60,552 bases of DNA from Lachnospiraceae bacterium (GCA_014804355.1 JAAUZY010000098.1:1-60552), one strand, 5' to 3'; numbered from the stretch's first letter, positions 18,775 to 28,666 are shown. Notes: a model not told the origin generated them from the sequence alone. Made by a program: numbers and translations.

Positions 18775-20003
18775 AGAGATACATCATTGCAATTTATATC
18801 CGCTTATCGAAGGAAGATGATAAATGGAAAGAAGAAAGCAACAGTATCACCATGCAGAGGGTGCTTTTGAAAAAGTATATAGAGGAAAACTTTGCAGACT
18901 GTGAGGTAATCGAGTTCTGTGATGACGGTTATACAGGCACAAACTTTGAGCGTCCGGGTATGCAGGAAATGCTTGGCAGGATAAGGGACGGTGAGATAGA
19001 CTGTGTCATTGTAAAGGATTTTTCAAGGTTTGCAAGGGATTATGTTGAGCTTGGCTCTTATCTGGAACAGATATTCCCATTCCTTGGCGTCCGTTTCATT
19101 TCCGTAAATGACGGTTATGACAGTATCAATTATCAGGGGAGCATTGCCGATATTGACGTGAATTTCAAGAACCTGCTGTATGACCTGTACAGCAAGGACT
19201 TGTCGGAGAAGGTGCGCTCTTCCCTTGCCATAAGGAAGGAAAAGGGGCAGTATGTGAGTGGGAACAGCCCGTTTGGTTATGAGAAAGATCCGGAGGACAG
19301 GCATGCCCTGTTAATTGCGGAAGATGAAGCGGAGGTTGTCAGGCGGATATTTTCCCTTACTCTGGACGGGTGGACGTCAGTGCAGGTCGCAAAGCTCTTT
19401 AATAAGGAAGGGGTTAAAACACCGGTTGAATTTAAGATAGAAAAGGGGCGGACCAGCAGACAGCCAAAAGGGGAAAGGTTCCTGTGGAGCAGCAGTACGA
19501 TCTGCCAGATATTACGGAATGAGATTTATATCGGAAATATCGTGCAGAAAAAGTATGTAAAGGATTTTGTGGGTGGGAAGAACCACATAAAACCCCGGGA
19601 AGAGTGGCTGGTTTCCTACGGGCATCATGAGCCTATTATAAATAAGGAAGATTTTGATAAGGTGCAGGAGGGCAGGGGGCAGAAAAGACCACCGCAGTAC
19701 AACCAGACACATCCGCTTGTGGGGAAGCTGGTATGCGGCTGCTGTAAGAAAAACCTGCATTACCGCAGGAGATTAAACCCATATTTCACCTGTGGGCAGC
19801 GTTATTCCAATACAATGGAAAACTGCGTCAGCAAAGTAAACGCAATGTTTATGGAGCAGTATATCCTTTGGATGATGCAGGATAAGCTGGAGATGGACGG
19901 GGATCTGTCGAAAGAGATGATAGAGGGTTATATTGATAAGATTGAAGTTTATGATGAGCAGCATATAGAAATCCAGTGGAAGGAAAATGCGGGGCAGTAT
20001 TAG
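18771..20003 (+). CDS. Large serine recombinase 3 of 3, short form lacking the coiled coil
   Basis: 410 residues, about 140 shorter than the other two. The resolvase domain with catalytic Ser13 (IYIRLSKED), VKDFSRFARDY, the Recombinase domain and a compact zinc ribbon (CGCCKKN with TCGQ and a final Cys) are all present. The long coiled coil that normally follows the ribbon is absent and the protein ends with a short segment similar to the usual C-terminus (MIEGYIDKIEVYDEQHIEI). The gap therefore looks internal rather than a simple truncation. In other serine integrases the coiled coil controls synapsis direction, so this subunit may play an accessory role. Confidence 0.91.
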   Translation: MKRYIIAIYIRLSKEDDKWKEESNSITMQRVLLKKYIEENFADCEVIEFCDDGYTGTNFERPGMQEMLGRIRDGEIDCVIVKDFSRFARDYVELGSYLEQIFPFLGVRFISVNDGYDSINYQGSIADIDVNFKNLLYDLYSKDLSEKVRSSLAIRKEKGQYVSGNSPFGYEKDPEDRHALLIAEDEAEVVRRIFSLTLDGWTSVQVAKLFNKEGVKTPVEFKIEKGRTSRQPKGERFLWSSSTICQILRNEIYIGNIVQKKYVKDFVGGKNHIKPREEWLVSYGHHEPIINKEDFDKVQEGRGQKRPPQYNQTHPLVGKLVCGCCKKNLHYRRRLNPYFTCGQRYSNTMENCVSKVNAMFMEQYILWMMQDKLEMDGDLSKEMIEGYIDKIEVYDEQHIEIQWKENAGQY

Positions 20004-20138
20004 GCAGCATGGAGTGTTTTGCAGTAATTTTACAAAGGATATTGTATTTTGAAGCAATAGCTTAACAGCAGGTGGCTTTTTAGTAGGAAAAAGCGGTATA
20101 ATCATTGAAAATAGGGTAAAAAAATTGCTTGCAAAGGC

Positions 20139-21518
20139 TTGACATTAGAGGGAATACGCTATGAACTGGATGTATTTAGGCGGGAGGACGGCAGCAGCCG
20201 GATTATGGCGATCTGGGATCAGACGATTCAGGACGGAGAGCCACCGGAGGGATTTCTTTACGGCACGGAATATAGACGGGCGGACATTGATCTTGCCTTA
20301 CAGACATCGGTGCCGAAGCAGCTTGTGCCCACGACAGACACAAACGGTCATGGTACCCAGATTGCTTCCGTAGCAGCGGGCAGTATATTGAATCAGGGCT
20401 TAACATTCAGGGGTGCGGCACCGCTTGCGGATATCGCGGTAGTTAAAGTCAAGGAGGCAAAGCAGTATCTGAGAGATTACTACCTGATTGCAGACGATGC
20501 AGTCGCTTATCAGGAGAATGATATTATGGAGGCTGTCAGCTATCTGGAGCGGATGGCAATCGCCATGCGTAGACCGGTGGTGATCGTGCTTGGGATCGGT
20601 ACGAATCTGGGCAGTCATAACGGGACGTCACCGCTTGCCTCCTACCTGAATATTGTGGCGGGACGGAGAAGCCGCGCTGTTGTCGTGTGCGGCGGTAATG
20701 AAGGTGATAAGGAACATCACTACGTGAGTGCGGTTCCGGATGTCGTGGAAGTGCGTGTGGCGGAGGAGACGAAGGGATTCTGTCTCGAACTTTGGGGAAC
20801 GCTGCCGGAAACTTATGCGGTGAGGGTTCGTTCTCCCGGTGGAGAGACATCTCAGGAAATCGACTTTCGAAGCAGACGGGACAGGGAGATCGAATTTATT
20901 TTCGAGAAGACACGGATCATGGTAAGCAATTTAATCGTGGAGCGCGATGCGGGAGAACCGCTTATCTTTTTTAGATTTGAAGACCCGACGCCGGGTATAT
21001 GGAATCTTCGCATTTTTTCCTCGGAGGACGGTGCGGAGCGGGGGACGGGAGTGTTTCACTTATGGCTTCCGATCAGGGAGTTTCTGGATACCGAAGTGGT
21101 CTTTCTGTCGCCGAGTCCGGATGTCACGCTGACAGAACCATCTAACGCGGAGCGGGTTATTACGATATCATCCTACGACGCAGCTTCCGGAAGCTGGTTC
21201 CCGCAGTCAGGCAGGGGATATGCAAAAAACGGGATGATCAAGCCGGATCTGTGTGCACCGGGAGTACAGGTCTCCACAGCGCTCGGAGTAAAAACCGGCG
21301 CCTGTATGGCAGCAGCCCTTGCGGCAGGCTGTGCGGCGCAGTTTATGGAATGGGCGGTGGTAGACGGCTATGTGCCCGCAGTGGAGAGCAGGGGGGTTAA
21401 GAGCTATCTGATTCGCGGGGCCGACCGGTCGGAGAACATCGTGTATCCGGACCGACGGTGGGGATTCGGTAAGATCGATATTATTGGCACATTTGAGAAT
21501 TTAGCAAAACTGGAGTAA
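20139..21518 (+). pseudogene. Headless S8 subtilisin-like protease (clostridial Csp type)
   Basis: The frame opens only after a stop at 20112, and homology to Csp-type subtilases starts at once in mid-domain (EGIRYELDVFRREDGSSRI, where intact relatives read DTGIDY...). The prodomain and the strand carrying the catalytic Asp are therefore missing. The catalytic His is present (NGHGT, H71 from TTG 20139). The catalytic Ser motif GTS reads GAC (C389 in TGACMAAA). Nothing resembling a start codon with a ribosome site precedes it. Family members process spore-germination factors or act as pseudoproteases. This copy looks like a 3' relic left by the neighbouring element. The 5' half is not in the window. 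Confidence 0.82.
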
Positions 21519-21539
21519 AGGTTGCGGAAGGCACTGAAT

Positions 21540-22526
21540 ATGGATAACACCTGCAAAACAACTCTTATGAATAAGCGCGAGACAGACTGGTTTCGCGGAA
21601 TTGCTGCATTCATGGTAGTAGTATCACATTATGGAAATTGGATCAATATATTAGTGTCATTAGAAGGGAATGCTGAGACTTTTAGATTTGCCCTGACCAA
21701 ACTGGGGGTATACGGTGTAGATATATTTTTCCTCTTTTCAGGGTATGCCATGGTAAAGTCTCTCGGTAACGACAAAATGAGCCGGCAATTCATATGGAAA
21801 AGGATAAAAAATGTTTTTATTCCGTATGTAATCGTAGCAGGCACCATTGAACTGATTTCCGGGGCCTTGACTTCATTTCATGACTTTTGGCTTCTTATAA
21901 CCGGTTATAATTACTGGTATATGTGCGTATTATTCATGTTCTATATAGGATTTATAGTGATCTATGCGCTCATACGGGTTAAGGGCATCCGGGCAATCGC
22001 TTTTTCCGTGTTCACATACGCGATGTCTTATAAGCTTTATCAATCCGGGCTGTCACCGTTCTGGTATGTATCTAATATTGCATTTGCCATAGGCGTAATC
22101 GCAGGAGAATATGAAGAAGCTGTTACAAAGATCGTAGACAAGGTGTGGATTCCTATGATTGTCCTTTTGACAATAGGAATGGCATTCGTTACAAGATGGG
22201 GGCTTACAGGCGGTGTCAATTGGGGCGGTGACCCTAAAGAATATCAGGTATGGGTTCAAATCGGCGCAACCGTAGTGTGGACATTGCTTGTTCTGATTCT
22301 CGCGTCAAAATGCCGGATTAGGGAAAAAATATTCGCGTTTTTGGGAAGAAATTCCCTCTATATTTATCTTACACATACATTTGTATTTATGAGATGCATC
22401 AATAACCTGACGTGTAATATGTACGTGCGATTCATTATCAGCCCGATGTGCATTATTGCGCTATCATTTTTATGCAATTTAATCATATCCGGTATGTGGA
22501 AACTGGTATCTACTTGCAAAAATTAA
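21540..22526 (+). CDS. Membrane-bound acyltransferase (acyltransferase family 3)
   Basis: 328 residues from ATG 21540 (GGAAGG eight bases upstream; a TTG at 21522 is less likely). The N-terminal motif RETDWFRGIAAFMVVVSHYG is the acyltransferase-3 signature with the conserved Arg and His. About ten transmembrane helices follow. These proteins transfer acetyl or other acyl groups from cytoplasmic donors to extracellular polysaccharide or peptidoglycan. The next gene encodes a secreted SGNH-type esterase/transferase lipoprotein, the usual partner for moving the acyl group outside, so the two probably act together. Confidence 0.86.
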   Translation: MDNTCKTTLMNKRETDWFRGIAAFMVVVSHYGNWINILVSLEGNAETFRFALTKLGVYGVDIFFLFSGYAMVKSLGNDKMSRQFIWKRIKNVFIPYVIVAGTIELISGALTSFHDFWLLITGYNYWYMCVLFMFYIGFIVIYALIRVKGIRAIAFSVFTYAMSYKLYQSGLSPFWYVSNIAFAIGVIAGEYEEAVTKIVDKVWIPMIVLLTIGMAFVTRWGLTGGVNWGGDPKEYQVWVQIGATVVWTLLVLILASKCRIREKIFAFLGRNSLYIYLTHTFVFMRCINNLTCNMYVRFIISPMCIIALSFLCNLIISGMWKLVSTCKN

Positions 22527-22625
22527 TTTTACATTGTATACTTCCGTCTGTAATATAATTTGTAGTAATCGATTAAGGTCATTTTCTATAGAATCAGAAT
22601 AACTACTATAAGGAGTACATACAAG

Positions 22626-23756
22626 ATGAAAAAACGATTGATAATCCTCATGTTAATACTTGCTCTCTCATTGTATGGCTGCGGCAAACAGGATACAGCA
22701 GTTGATGAAGTATCTTCAGACGCAGTCGCAGAATCCGATTCTTCCGATATCATGGATGAGCAGGCGGAAGAACAAACACAAGATGATAGCGAAGAAGTCG
22801 AAAATGCGGATTCGGATAACAGTGATCAGACAGAAACGACCGATGAAAATAAGGATACGAATGCGGAAAGTGCTGCAACTGACAATGAAACAACCGACAG
22901 TGAAACAGTAGACAATGAAGAAACAGAAGAACAATCTTTTCCGGAATATACAGTAACGGAATATGATGAATCACAGGTTATGTATGCAACCAGTGCCGTA
23001 AATGTAAGGAAAGGACCTTCCACTGACTTTGAAAGAGTCGGAGGATTGGCATACGGACAGGAAGTCACTGTTACCGGACAGGCTGACACTGAGTGGTATG
23101 AAATCATGTATGGTGAAGAAAAGGCATATGTCAGCAATAAATATCTGCAGAATGATCAGCCAGCCGATGAATCTCCGGCTGCTGCAGTAGATGATCCGCA
23201 GACAGAATCAGATGCACAATCTCAGGCACAGCAGACAACCCCTGAAATACAGCCCGTTACCGAAGTAAAAAATGTAGCCGGTGTGATTCTCGTAGGAGAT
23301 TCCAGATTTGTACAGATGCAGGCAAGCGTAGACGCTAACTCCTGTACATGGATTGCGGAGAGCGCCAAGGGTTACACGTGGTTCGAGGAAAAAGCGATTC
23401 CGCGAATAGACGGCTGCGTGGGCAGCGGCTCCAAAATATTGATTAATCTTGGTGTAAATGACACGAGAAATGTTCAAAAATATATAACGCTTGTGAATGC
23501 AAAAGCTGCAGAATGGACAGCTTTGGGAGCAACCGTTTACTATGCTTCCGTAAATCCGGTCTGGGAAAATCCATATGTTTCAGAAGAACTGGTAGAAAAT
23601 TTTAACACGCAGATGCTAAGCGGGTTAAGCTCCGATGTACACTGGATAGACAGCCACAGCTATCTTACTTCTGTCGGATACAGACTGGTAGACGGACTTC
23701 ATTATAGTACGGAAACCTATCAGACTCTATACGCTTACTTTATGAGTTGTATGTAA
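22626..23756 (+). CDS. Lipoprotein with SH3 domain and SGNH-hydrolase domain
   Basis: 376 residues. The signal peptide ends at the lipobox LYGC (Cys19). A 90-residue Asp/Glu/Thr/Ser-rich linker leads to a bacterial SH3 domain (about 118-178, SAVNVRKGPSTDFERVGGL and WYEIMYGEEKAYV), then a second linker. The C-terminal SGNH/GDSL fold has block I GDSR, the Asn block LGVND and the His block DGLHYS. It is an extracellular, membrane-anchored esterase or acetyl transferase. The SH3 domain suggests binding to the cell wall. It lies 99 bp after the membrane acyltransferase gene. Start ATG 22626 follows AAGGAG. Confidence 0.87.
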   Translation: MKKRLIILMLILALSLYGCGKQDTAVDEVSSDAVAESDSSDIMDEQAEEQTQDDSEEVENADSDNSDQTETTDENKDTNAESAATDNETTDSETVDNEETEEQSFPEYTVTEYDESQVMYATSAVNVRKGPSTDFERVGGLAYGQEVTVTGQADTEWYEIMYGEEKAYVSNKYLQNDQPADESPAAAVDDPQTESDAQSQAQQTTPEIQPVTEVKNVAGVILVGDSRFVQMQASVDANSCTWIAESAKGYTWFEEKAIPRIDGCVGSGSKILINLGVNDTRNVQKYITLVNAKAAEWTALGATVYYASVNPVWENPYVSEELVENFNTQMLSGLSSDVHWIDSHSYLTSVGYRLVDGLHYSTETYQTLYAYFMSCM

Positions 23757-23760
23757 AAAG

Positions 23761-23816
23761 ACATGAAGTTATACTAATGCGGCATAGAACGCCGCCTAAG
23801 TATAACTAAATCATGT
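23761..23816. terminator. Long bidirectional stem-loop between converging genes
   Basis: ACATGA-AGTTATACT-GCGGC on the left pairs with GCCGC-AGTATAACT-TCATGT on the right, around the loop ATAGAAC, with small internal bulges. It sits between the stops of the SGNH gene (+) and the membrane protein gene (-). There is no long T run, so termination efficiency is unclear. Confidence 0.7.
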
Positions 23817-23824
23817 GTGGGAAA

Positions 23825-25897
23825 TTAAAAGGTAACAAGCTCCTGCAAATAGTAGTACAGCTGCGGATTTGAAGTCCGTACGTTCACACTTAAATCTCCG
23901 TTTCCCAATATTACTCCGAATCCGTAGGCAGCCTGCAGCAAGCAGACTGCCATTATGAACAGCATTAATGTTCTTAGTGTGCCATGTTTTACGGTATATT
24001 CTGTCCATGCTAATAGGAGCAGTGTAGCGGCAAACCAGATCCCCCATGTCATATCCACAGTATACCGCTGTAAGATCCCGGCTCCGGTCACATCTACAAT
24101 ACCCAGAATAACCGAAATAATTGCAGAAGATAATGATAAAACGTAAAGCTTTTTTTCTTTTAATAGATCCCGTCCCCGATTGACAGATAACAGAATCCAT
24201 AGGAAAGCATTGCATGCAAAGATACCGCCATAAGTATATTCCGCGTTCAGTTTTCCCATATAGGAACCGGACGCAATCTGAATCCCTTGTAAAAAGGGAA
24301 AGTCGCTTTCAATGACCGGGGGACGCAGAAAGTAATGCCATAACCCCAACACCGCCTGAGACAGATTGAAACTGCGCTTCGTCATGTCATTGCTGGTCAG
24401 GCTGTAGGTTGCCCCGAAATCAAAAGGAGAACCAAAACGCGCAGCGTTATAATACATAATCCCTGCCGCTACAAACAGATAAGGAAGACAGATACTGGCA
24501 GCGTCCTTAACAGTTTCCGCCATGTTCTGCGTTGTTTTCGATAGCCCGCCTGGCTGCAAACTGCTCAGACGGCATTTTGGAAAAAAAACACCTATGAAAA
24601 GCGGAATTGCCAGAAAAGAAAACAAAAGCATCTGCGGGCGGCAGCCGGCAACTAACGCCATACACAAAGAACCCAGAAACAGGCATGTCCGCCGGGTTAC
24701 TGTCTTGACGGTATATTTTCCTTTGATCCATAGCCACAGGCCTGCAACGGTAAACATATTTGCTGCCATAATCGGTGTGTCGTACAAATCAGGTCTTGCA
24801 ATCACAAACAGATAATTTCCGCAGCATACGGTCAGGACACAAATCATCAGATACAGAAAATATGGGGTGCGCATAAACCACCTTCTGATGATTTCCCGGT
24901 ATAGGGCAAAGACCGCCAGGATGAAGCCGCAGTAAAAAAGAAAAACCGCCGCATAATTGGGGATATGGTGACCTGTTAGCAGGTATGTCGGCAGATAGAG
25001 CAGCAGCTCCGGAACGACACCGAAATAAACATAATATTTCCCGTCATAATAAGCGTAGTCCGCGAGATAGTCGATGCCGTTTGCCTGAAGATAGATCGTA
25101 TCATAAGGATTTTCGGCGCCAACCAGACCTTCCGAGGGCTCTGTGTCCAGATAAAGATGCCCCTGCGCCATGACTTCCACCAGTTCCTGATATTGTTTGT
25201 GGTGAGGCCATGGGGAAGTAACGCATATCGGATTGACATGCGCAAGAGCCCATGCCATTCCGATTAACAGTAAAATTATAACAGTGGTAATCAAATACTG
25301 TTTTTTCGTTTTTCCACACGAGATATTCTGCCATCTTTCCACATGTCTTGCATAATCAAATAAGAGGAAAAAACCTAAGAGCAGAAGGAATCTTCCGAGA
25401 CTGAATAAAAAAGGAATACGGGCGTTGGCGCAGATTCCGTTTACTGTGACGAAACTTCCGGCAGGAACGGAGAATTGCACGTCTATCGTTCCGGTTTTTC
25501 CGGAGGGGTAGAGGTTTGTATAAAAGCTTCTTTTAATTCCCGGCATCAGTACTTTTTCAGGCAGGGTATAAGGGTAATAATTCCCTTCATCGGTCAGCGT
25601 TACCGTATAAGAAACAGGACTCGGTTCTGAGAAGTCCAGCGCAAAAAAAAGATTATGTATCATGGTATCCGCCTTCGCGATATGCAAAGTCAGGGTGCCG
25701 TCCGGTACAATGTATTGCCCGATATGTCCGTCTGAGTCCTCACCCGTCGGAGTGCCTCCCTCAACGGTTACATCTTCGAAGAGGATTCGATTCTGATAAA
25801 ACAGGCTTTTCCAGGATGAAAAGTTACATACAATCAGTTCTATGATAAGCGCCCCGGCGGCAAGCCGAAGGAAGGAGATCCATTTTCTTTTGTCCAT
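23825..25897 (-). CDS. Large polytopic membrane protein, probable GT-C type glycosyltransferase
   Basis: 690 residues with one N-terminal transmembrane helix, an extracytoplasmic beta-rich region (about 35-165), then about ten to twelve helices. The first loop after the second helix (NPICVTSPWPHHKQYQELVE, then ENPYDTIYLQANGIDYLADYAYYDGKYYVYFG) and the PTYLLTGHHIPN segment resemble membrane proteins annotated as glycosyltransferase family 39-like in Clostridia. I see no decisive catalytic motif. It is divergent from another membrane glycosyltransferase (26123-27694), suggesting both work on surface glycans with the acyltransferase pair upstream. Confidence 0.72.
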   Translation of the reverse strand: MDKRKWISFLRLAAGALIIELIVCNFSSWKSLFYQNRILFEDVTVEGGTPTGEDSDGHIGQYIVPDGTLTLHIAKADTMIHNLFFALDFSEPSPVSYTVTLTDEGNYYPYTLPEKVLMPGIKRSFYTNLYPSGKTGTIDVQFSVPAGSFVTVNGICANARIPFLFSLGRFLLLLGFFLLFDYARHVERWQNISCGKTKKQYLITTVIILLLIGMAWALAHVNPICVTSPWPHHKQYQELVEVMAQGHLYLDTEPSEGLVGAENPYDTIYLQANGIDYLADYAYYDGKYYVYFGVVPELLLYLPTYLLTGHHIPNYAAVFLFYCGFILAVFALYREIIRRWFMRTPYFLYLMICVLTVCCGNYLFVIARPDLYDTPIMAANMFTVAGLWLWIKGKYTVKTVTRRTCLFLGSLCMALVAGCRPQMLLFSFLAIPLFIGVFFPKCRLSSLQPGGLSKTTQNMAETVKDAASICLPYLFVAAGIMYYNAARFGSPFDFGATYSLTSNDMTKRSFNLSQAVLGLWHYFLRPPVIESDFPFLQGIQIASGSYMGKLNAEYTYGGIFACNAFLWILLSVNRGRDLLKEKKLYVLSLSSAIISVILGIVDVTGAGILQRYTVDMTWGIWFAATLLLLAWTEYTVKHGTLRTLMLFIMAVCLLQAAYGFGVILGNGDLSVNVRTSNPQLYYYLQELVTF

Positions 25898-25964
25898 TAT
25901 AAAAATTACTCCGTTGCATTTTTACTATTCTTTACCAGAAGAATGCCGCATTTTGGCATTGTTC

Positions 25965-26032
25965 AATGCGAAGCTTTAGAAGTTCTTGACGAAGCAGCCT
26001 TTGCTGCGAGTTTTAGAACTTCTCTTCGCATT
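25965..26032. repeat. 68-bp inverted repeat in a divergent promoter region
   Basis: AATGCGAAG, AGAAGTTCT and GCAGC on the left pair with GCTGC, AGAACTTCT and CTTCGCATT on the right, with CTTT in the loop. A smaller hairpin AATGCC/GGCATT (about 25942-25960) lies beside it. It could be a terminator-like barrier between divergent genes or a miniature mobile repeat. Confidence 0.65.
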
Positions 26033-26056
26033 ATTATACAAAAAAAACAGTAATTA

Positions 26057-26065
26057 TGCTATAAT
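26057..26065 (+). promoter_or_regulatory. Extended -10 promoter for the 26123 gene
   Basis: TGCTATAAT is an extended -10 (TGn-TATAAT) placed about 58 bp before the start codon. The -35 position is weak, as is common for extended -10 promoters. Confidence 0.55.
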
Positions 26066-26122
26066 GCCCTTGTAAATAATTATTTAAAATATCATTTCGA
26101 GGAAAGGTTTTCATTATATACC

Positions 26123-27694
26123 ATGAATTTACAAAAGATAAAAATTTCTATCAATCAAGCAATCGTGTTAATGATTATTTTCTTATGCCTTATTACGACA
26201 CTGATCCAAGGAACCTTTTTATCCGCTGCGATTCCCGAAAACGTTATCCTGTTCGGCTGCATCTTAACCGTTCTTGGCGTTTGGCTATTTATTTGGTATT
26301 GCTATAAAAAGGATAAGCTGACAGAAGAAAAAGTCGTGTTTGCAATTATTTTCTCCGGAATGCTTTTTCATTGCTGTTACGTGCTTTTATCCGGTATTCA
26401 CGACAGGCAGCATGACGAAGGTACTTACACCGGAATTGCCACGGATCAGATTAACATCGGACATCTTGGTTATATTGAATATATCTATAAATTTCGCAAG
26501 CTGCCCGATATGAATCCCTATGAAATTTTTTCGTATTATCATCCGCCTCTGCATCATATAATATCCGGATCATGGCTGATCTTACTGACATCATTAGGTA
26601 TGGCGGAGGATTTGGCTTTCGAAAATTTACAGGCGCTTCCGCTGCTTTATTCGGGACTGCTCATGCTCCTTACTTATTGGATTTTGAAAAAGACAGGTGC
26701 CAGAGGAAAGGCAATTTATGCAGGATTGTTTCTTGTAACGATGCACCCGGCGCTTACCCTTATGTCCGGCAGTATTAATAATGATATGCTCGCCAACTTG
26801 CTGCTTGCATGCTGCATTTATTTTGCACTGTGTTTTATTCAGGAAAGAAGCTTTAAAAACTTATTATGGATAGCGTTGTCCATAGGCTTCGGGATGTTGA
26901 GTAAACTCAATGTCGCGGTCATTGCATTTCCGATCGCTCTTGTCTTTTTGATGGATTTTATAGAAAAGATTCGCTCCATGGACAAAAAGATCATCCTTAG
27001 ATGGATCAGAAACTATATTGTGTTTGGGGTGATTTCCGGTGCGATCGGTTTGGCTTGGATTGGCCGGAATCTGATACGTTTTCATGTAAAACCCGGAGTT
27101 CCCGTCCCGGGGGAGAAGTCAGTGCTGTATACGGGGGATTACGGCTTATGGGCGATGTTTGGCCTCCCTTCCTTAGGAGACTGGCATTTTGAGTTTCCGT
27201 TCCATGTCTTAAGCGGGAAAGTGATTCATAATACCTGGGTAATTATGTTTCAAACTTCTTTGTTTGGGGAGGAATACCCTGCGGGAATGAACGGAATACC
27301 TCTTATGTTATGCCAGACTGCTTATGTGATGGCAATTCTGGCGGCTGTCTGTTCCGCCGTTGTGTTTTGTATCACGCAAATTCAAAAGAGGAAGCTCGGC
27401 GGACAAAAAAACGTATACGAGGCAGTTTTCTTCTTTACCGGTTACTTAATTTTTTTGGCAAGCTTTGTCGCCTTTGTTATAAAGTATCCCTATACATGCA
27501 GCAGTGATTTTCGTTACATTGTAATCTGTCTTGTATATATGGCAGTGGGATTAGCTGACAGCGTGATGATTGTTCCGGAAAAAACAAAAACGGCAGCGGT
27601 ATTTCGTGCTGTTAGGATTTTAGTATGTGTTACGATTATTTTGATGGCTATCATATATGTGGCATGGCCGCAGTGGGGCAGCATGATGACATAA
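26123..27694 (+). CDS. Polytopic membrane glycosyltransferase (PMT/ArnT-like)
   Basis: 523 residues with about twelve transmembrane helices. After the second or third helix comes an extracytoplasmic loop with HDEGTYTGIATDQ (acidic residues at the place of the catalytic Asp/Glu in GT39-type enzymes) and SYYHPPLHHIISGSW, a segment common in lipid-linked-sugar transferases. The substrate is unknown. A long hairpin and an extended -10 promoter lie upstream, and a strong terminator follows at 27702-27735, so it is a single-gene unit. Confidence 0.78.
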   Translation: MNLQKIKISINQAIVLMIIFLCLITTLIQGTFLSAAIPENVILFGCILTVLGVWLFIWYCYKKDKLTEEKVVFAIIFSGMLFHCCYVLLSGIHDRQHDEGTYTGIATDQINIGHLGYIEYIYKFRKLPDMNPYEIFSYYHPPLHHIISGSWLILLTSLGMAEDLAFENLQALPLLYSGLLMLLTYWILKKTGARGKAIYAGLFLVTMHPALTLMSGSINNDMLANLLLACCIYFALCFIQERSFKNLLWIALSIGFGMLSKLNVAVIAFPIALVFLMDFIEKIRSMDKKIILRWIRNYIVFGVISGAIGLAWIGRNLIRFHVKPGVPVPGEKSVLYTGDYGLWAMFGLPSLGDWHFEFPFHVLSGKVIHNTWVIMFQTSLFGEEYPAGMNGIPLMLCQTAYVMAILAAVCSAVVFCITQIQKRKLGGQKNVYEAVFFFTGYLIFLASFVAFVIKYPYTCSSDFRYIVICLVYMAVGLADSVMIVPEKTKTAAVFRAVRILVCVTIILMAIIYVAWPQWGSMMT

Positions 27695-27701
27695 AAATAT
27701 A

Positions 27702-27735
27702 AAGGGATTGTCGGAAAATAGACAGTCCCTTTTTC
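27702..27735 (+). terminator. Intrinsic terminator after the membrane glycosyltransferase
   Basis: AAGGGATTGTC pairs with GACAGTCCCTT across GGAAAATA, followed by TTTTT. It could also serve the converging AraC gene in the other direction. Confidence 0.85.
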
Positions 27736-27781
27736 TGCTAATATAAAGGTAGTTCACGAAGTGTGCTTTGATAGTTGCCAT

Positions 27782-28666
27782 TCACGATTCATTTCTTGTC
27801 TCATCTGTATTCCGGCCCGTGCGGTAACTTTTCGGGCTAACCCCGAATTTCTTTTTAAACGCTTTGGAAAATACAAGCTGATCATGATATCCGACCTGAT
27901 TTGAAATCTCTTTAATGGACAGCGTAGTGCTGACAAGGAGATTGGCGGATTTATGCATGCGGAAGTCTATCAGAAAATTCTGGATGGAAATATTAAGTTC
28001 CTGCTGAAACACATGATTCAGATGGGAACGGGTAATACCGATACTGTCGGCAATATCAGATACGCCGATTCCCTGCATATACATTTTGTTAATGTAATCA
28101 ACCGCGAGGTTTACATAAGTATTATCGCTGAAACCGGTCTGCACATGACTGTCCTTTTGGGTATGCGTGGCATGATGGTTGGCAAGGATGGCAAACAGTT
28201 TAAGCAGAATGGACTCACGGTAAAGATCATCGGAAAAGCCCGTATCTCTATGTGTAAATAAATCATCAAAGCAGCTCATGTACTCATCGGGAGCAGGAGC
28301 CGGAAGCGTTAAATGATTCTTGGAAAAACCACAATTCTTTAATATCGTATCAACCCTTATGCCTTTGAAACCAATCCATACATAGGCCCATGGGTTGTTT
28401 ACATCCGCACAATAAACGATAGGTTCATTGGGATAGACTAAGAACATCTGACCGGGACCGAGATAATATGTATTGCCGTTTGCCGAATAAAACCCTTCAC
28501 CTGACAAAATAAAATGAAGAATATATTCATCACGGGCAGCAGAGACCGCATGATAAGGTTTGCAGTATTCTCTGCCTGCATGTACTAAGGTTATTTCCAT
28601 GGAGGTTTCGCTGAAGTCTTCCATACAAATGAATTCACCGGCTTGCATAGGAGTCTCTTCCTGCAT
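27782..28666 (-). CDS. AraC-family regulator of the alpha-galactoside locus
   Basis: 294 residues. The N-terminal cupin (about 20-150) includes ILSGEGFYSANGNTYYLGPGQMF, the AraC_binding pattern. The C-terminal double HTH (about 190-285) has VSDIADSIGITRSHLNHVFQ and SIKEISNQVGYHDQLVFSKAFKKKFGVSPKSYR, which closely matches the family. Start ATG 28666 lies eight bases after AAGGAG. It is divergent from the GH27 alpha-galactosidase gene and most likely activates it and the transporter operon in response to an alpha-galactoside. Confidence 0.92.
   Translation of the reverse strand: MQEETPMQAGEFICMEDFSETSMEITLVHAGREYCKPYHAVSAARDEYILHFILSGEGFYSANGNTYYLGPGQMFLVYPNEPIVYCADVNNPWAYVWIGFKGIRVDTILKNCGFSKNHLTLPAPAPDEYMSCFDDLFTHRDTGFSDDLYRESILLKLFAILANHHATHTQKDSHVQTGFSDNTYVNLAVDYINKMYMQGIGVSDIADSIGITRSHLNHVFQQELNISIQNFLIDFRMHKSANLLVSTTLSIKEISNQVGYHDQLVFSKAFKKKFGVSPKSYRTGRNTDETRNES

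Larger units (their letters stand above)
14018..20138. mobile_element. Serine-recombinase triplet element (boundaries approximate)
   Basis: The XRE regulator, DUF6870 protein, three overlapping serine recombinases and a decayed region form a compact GC-richer block between the AT-rich sugar operon and surface genes. The right edge is placed where subtilase homology begins abruptly (about 20140). The left edge lies somewhere in 13641-14017. No conjugation, relaxase or cargo genes remain, so it may be a remnant or a minimal element. I found no matching end repeats. Confidence 0.6.
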
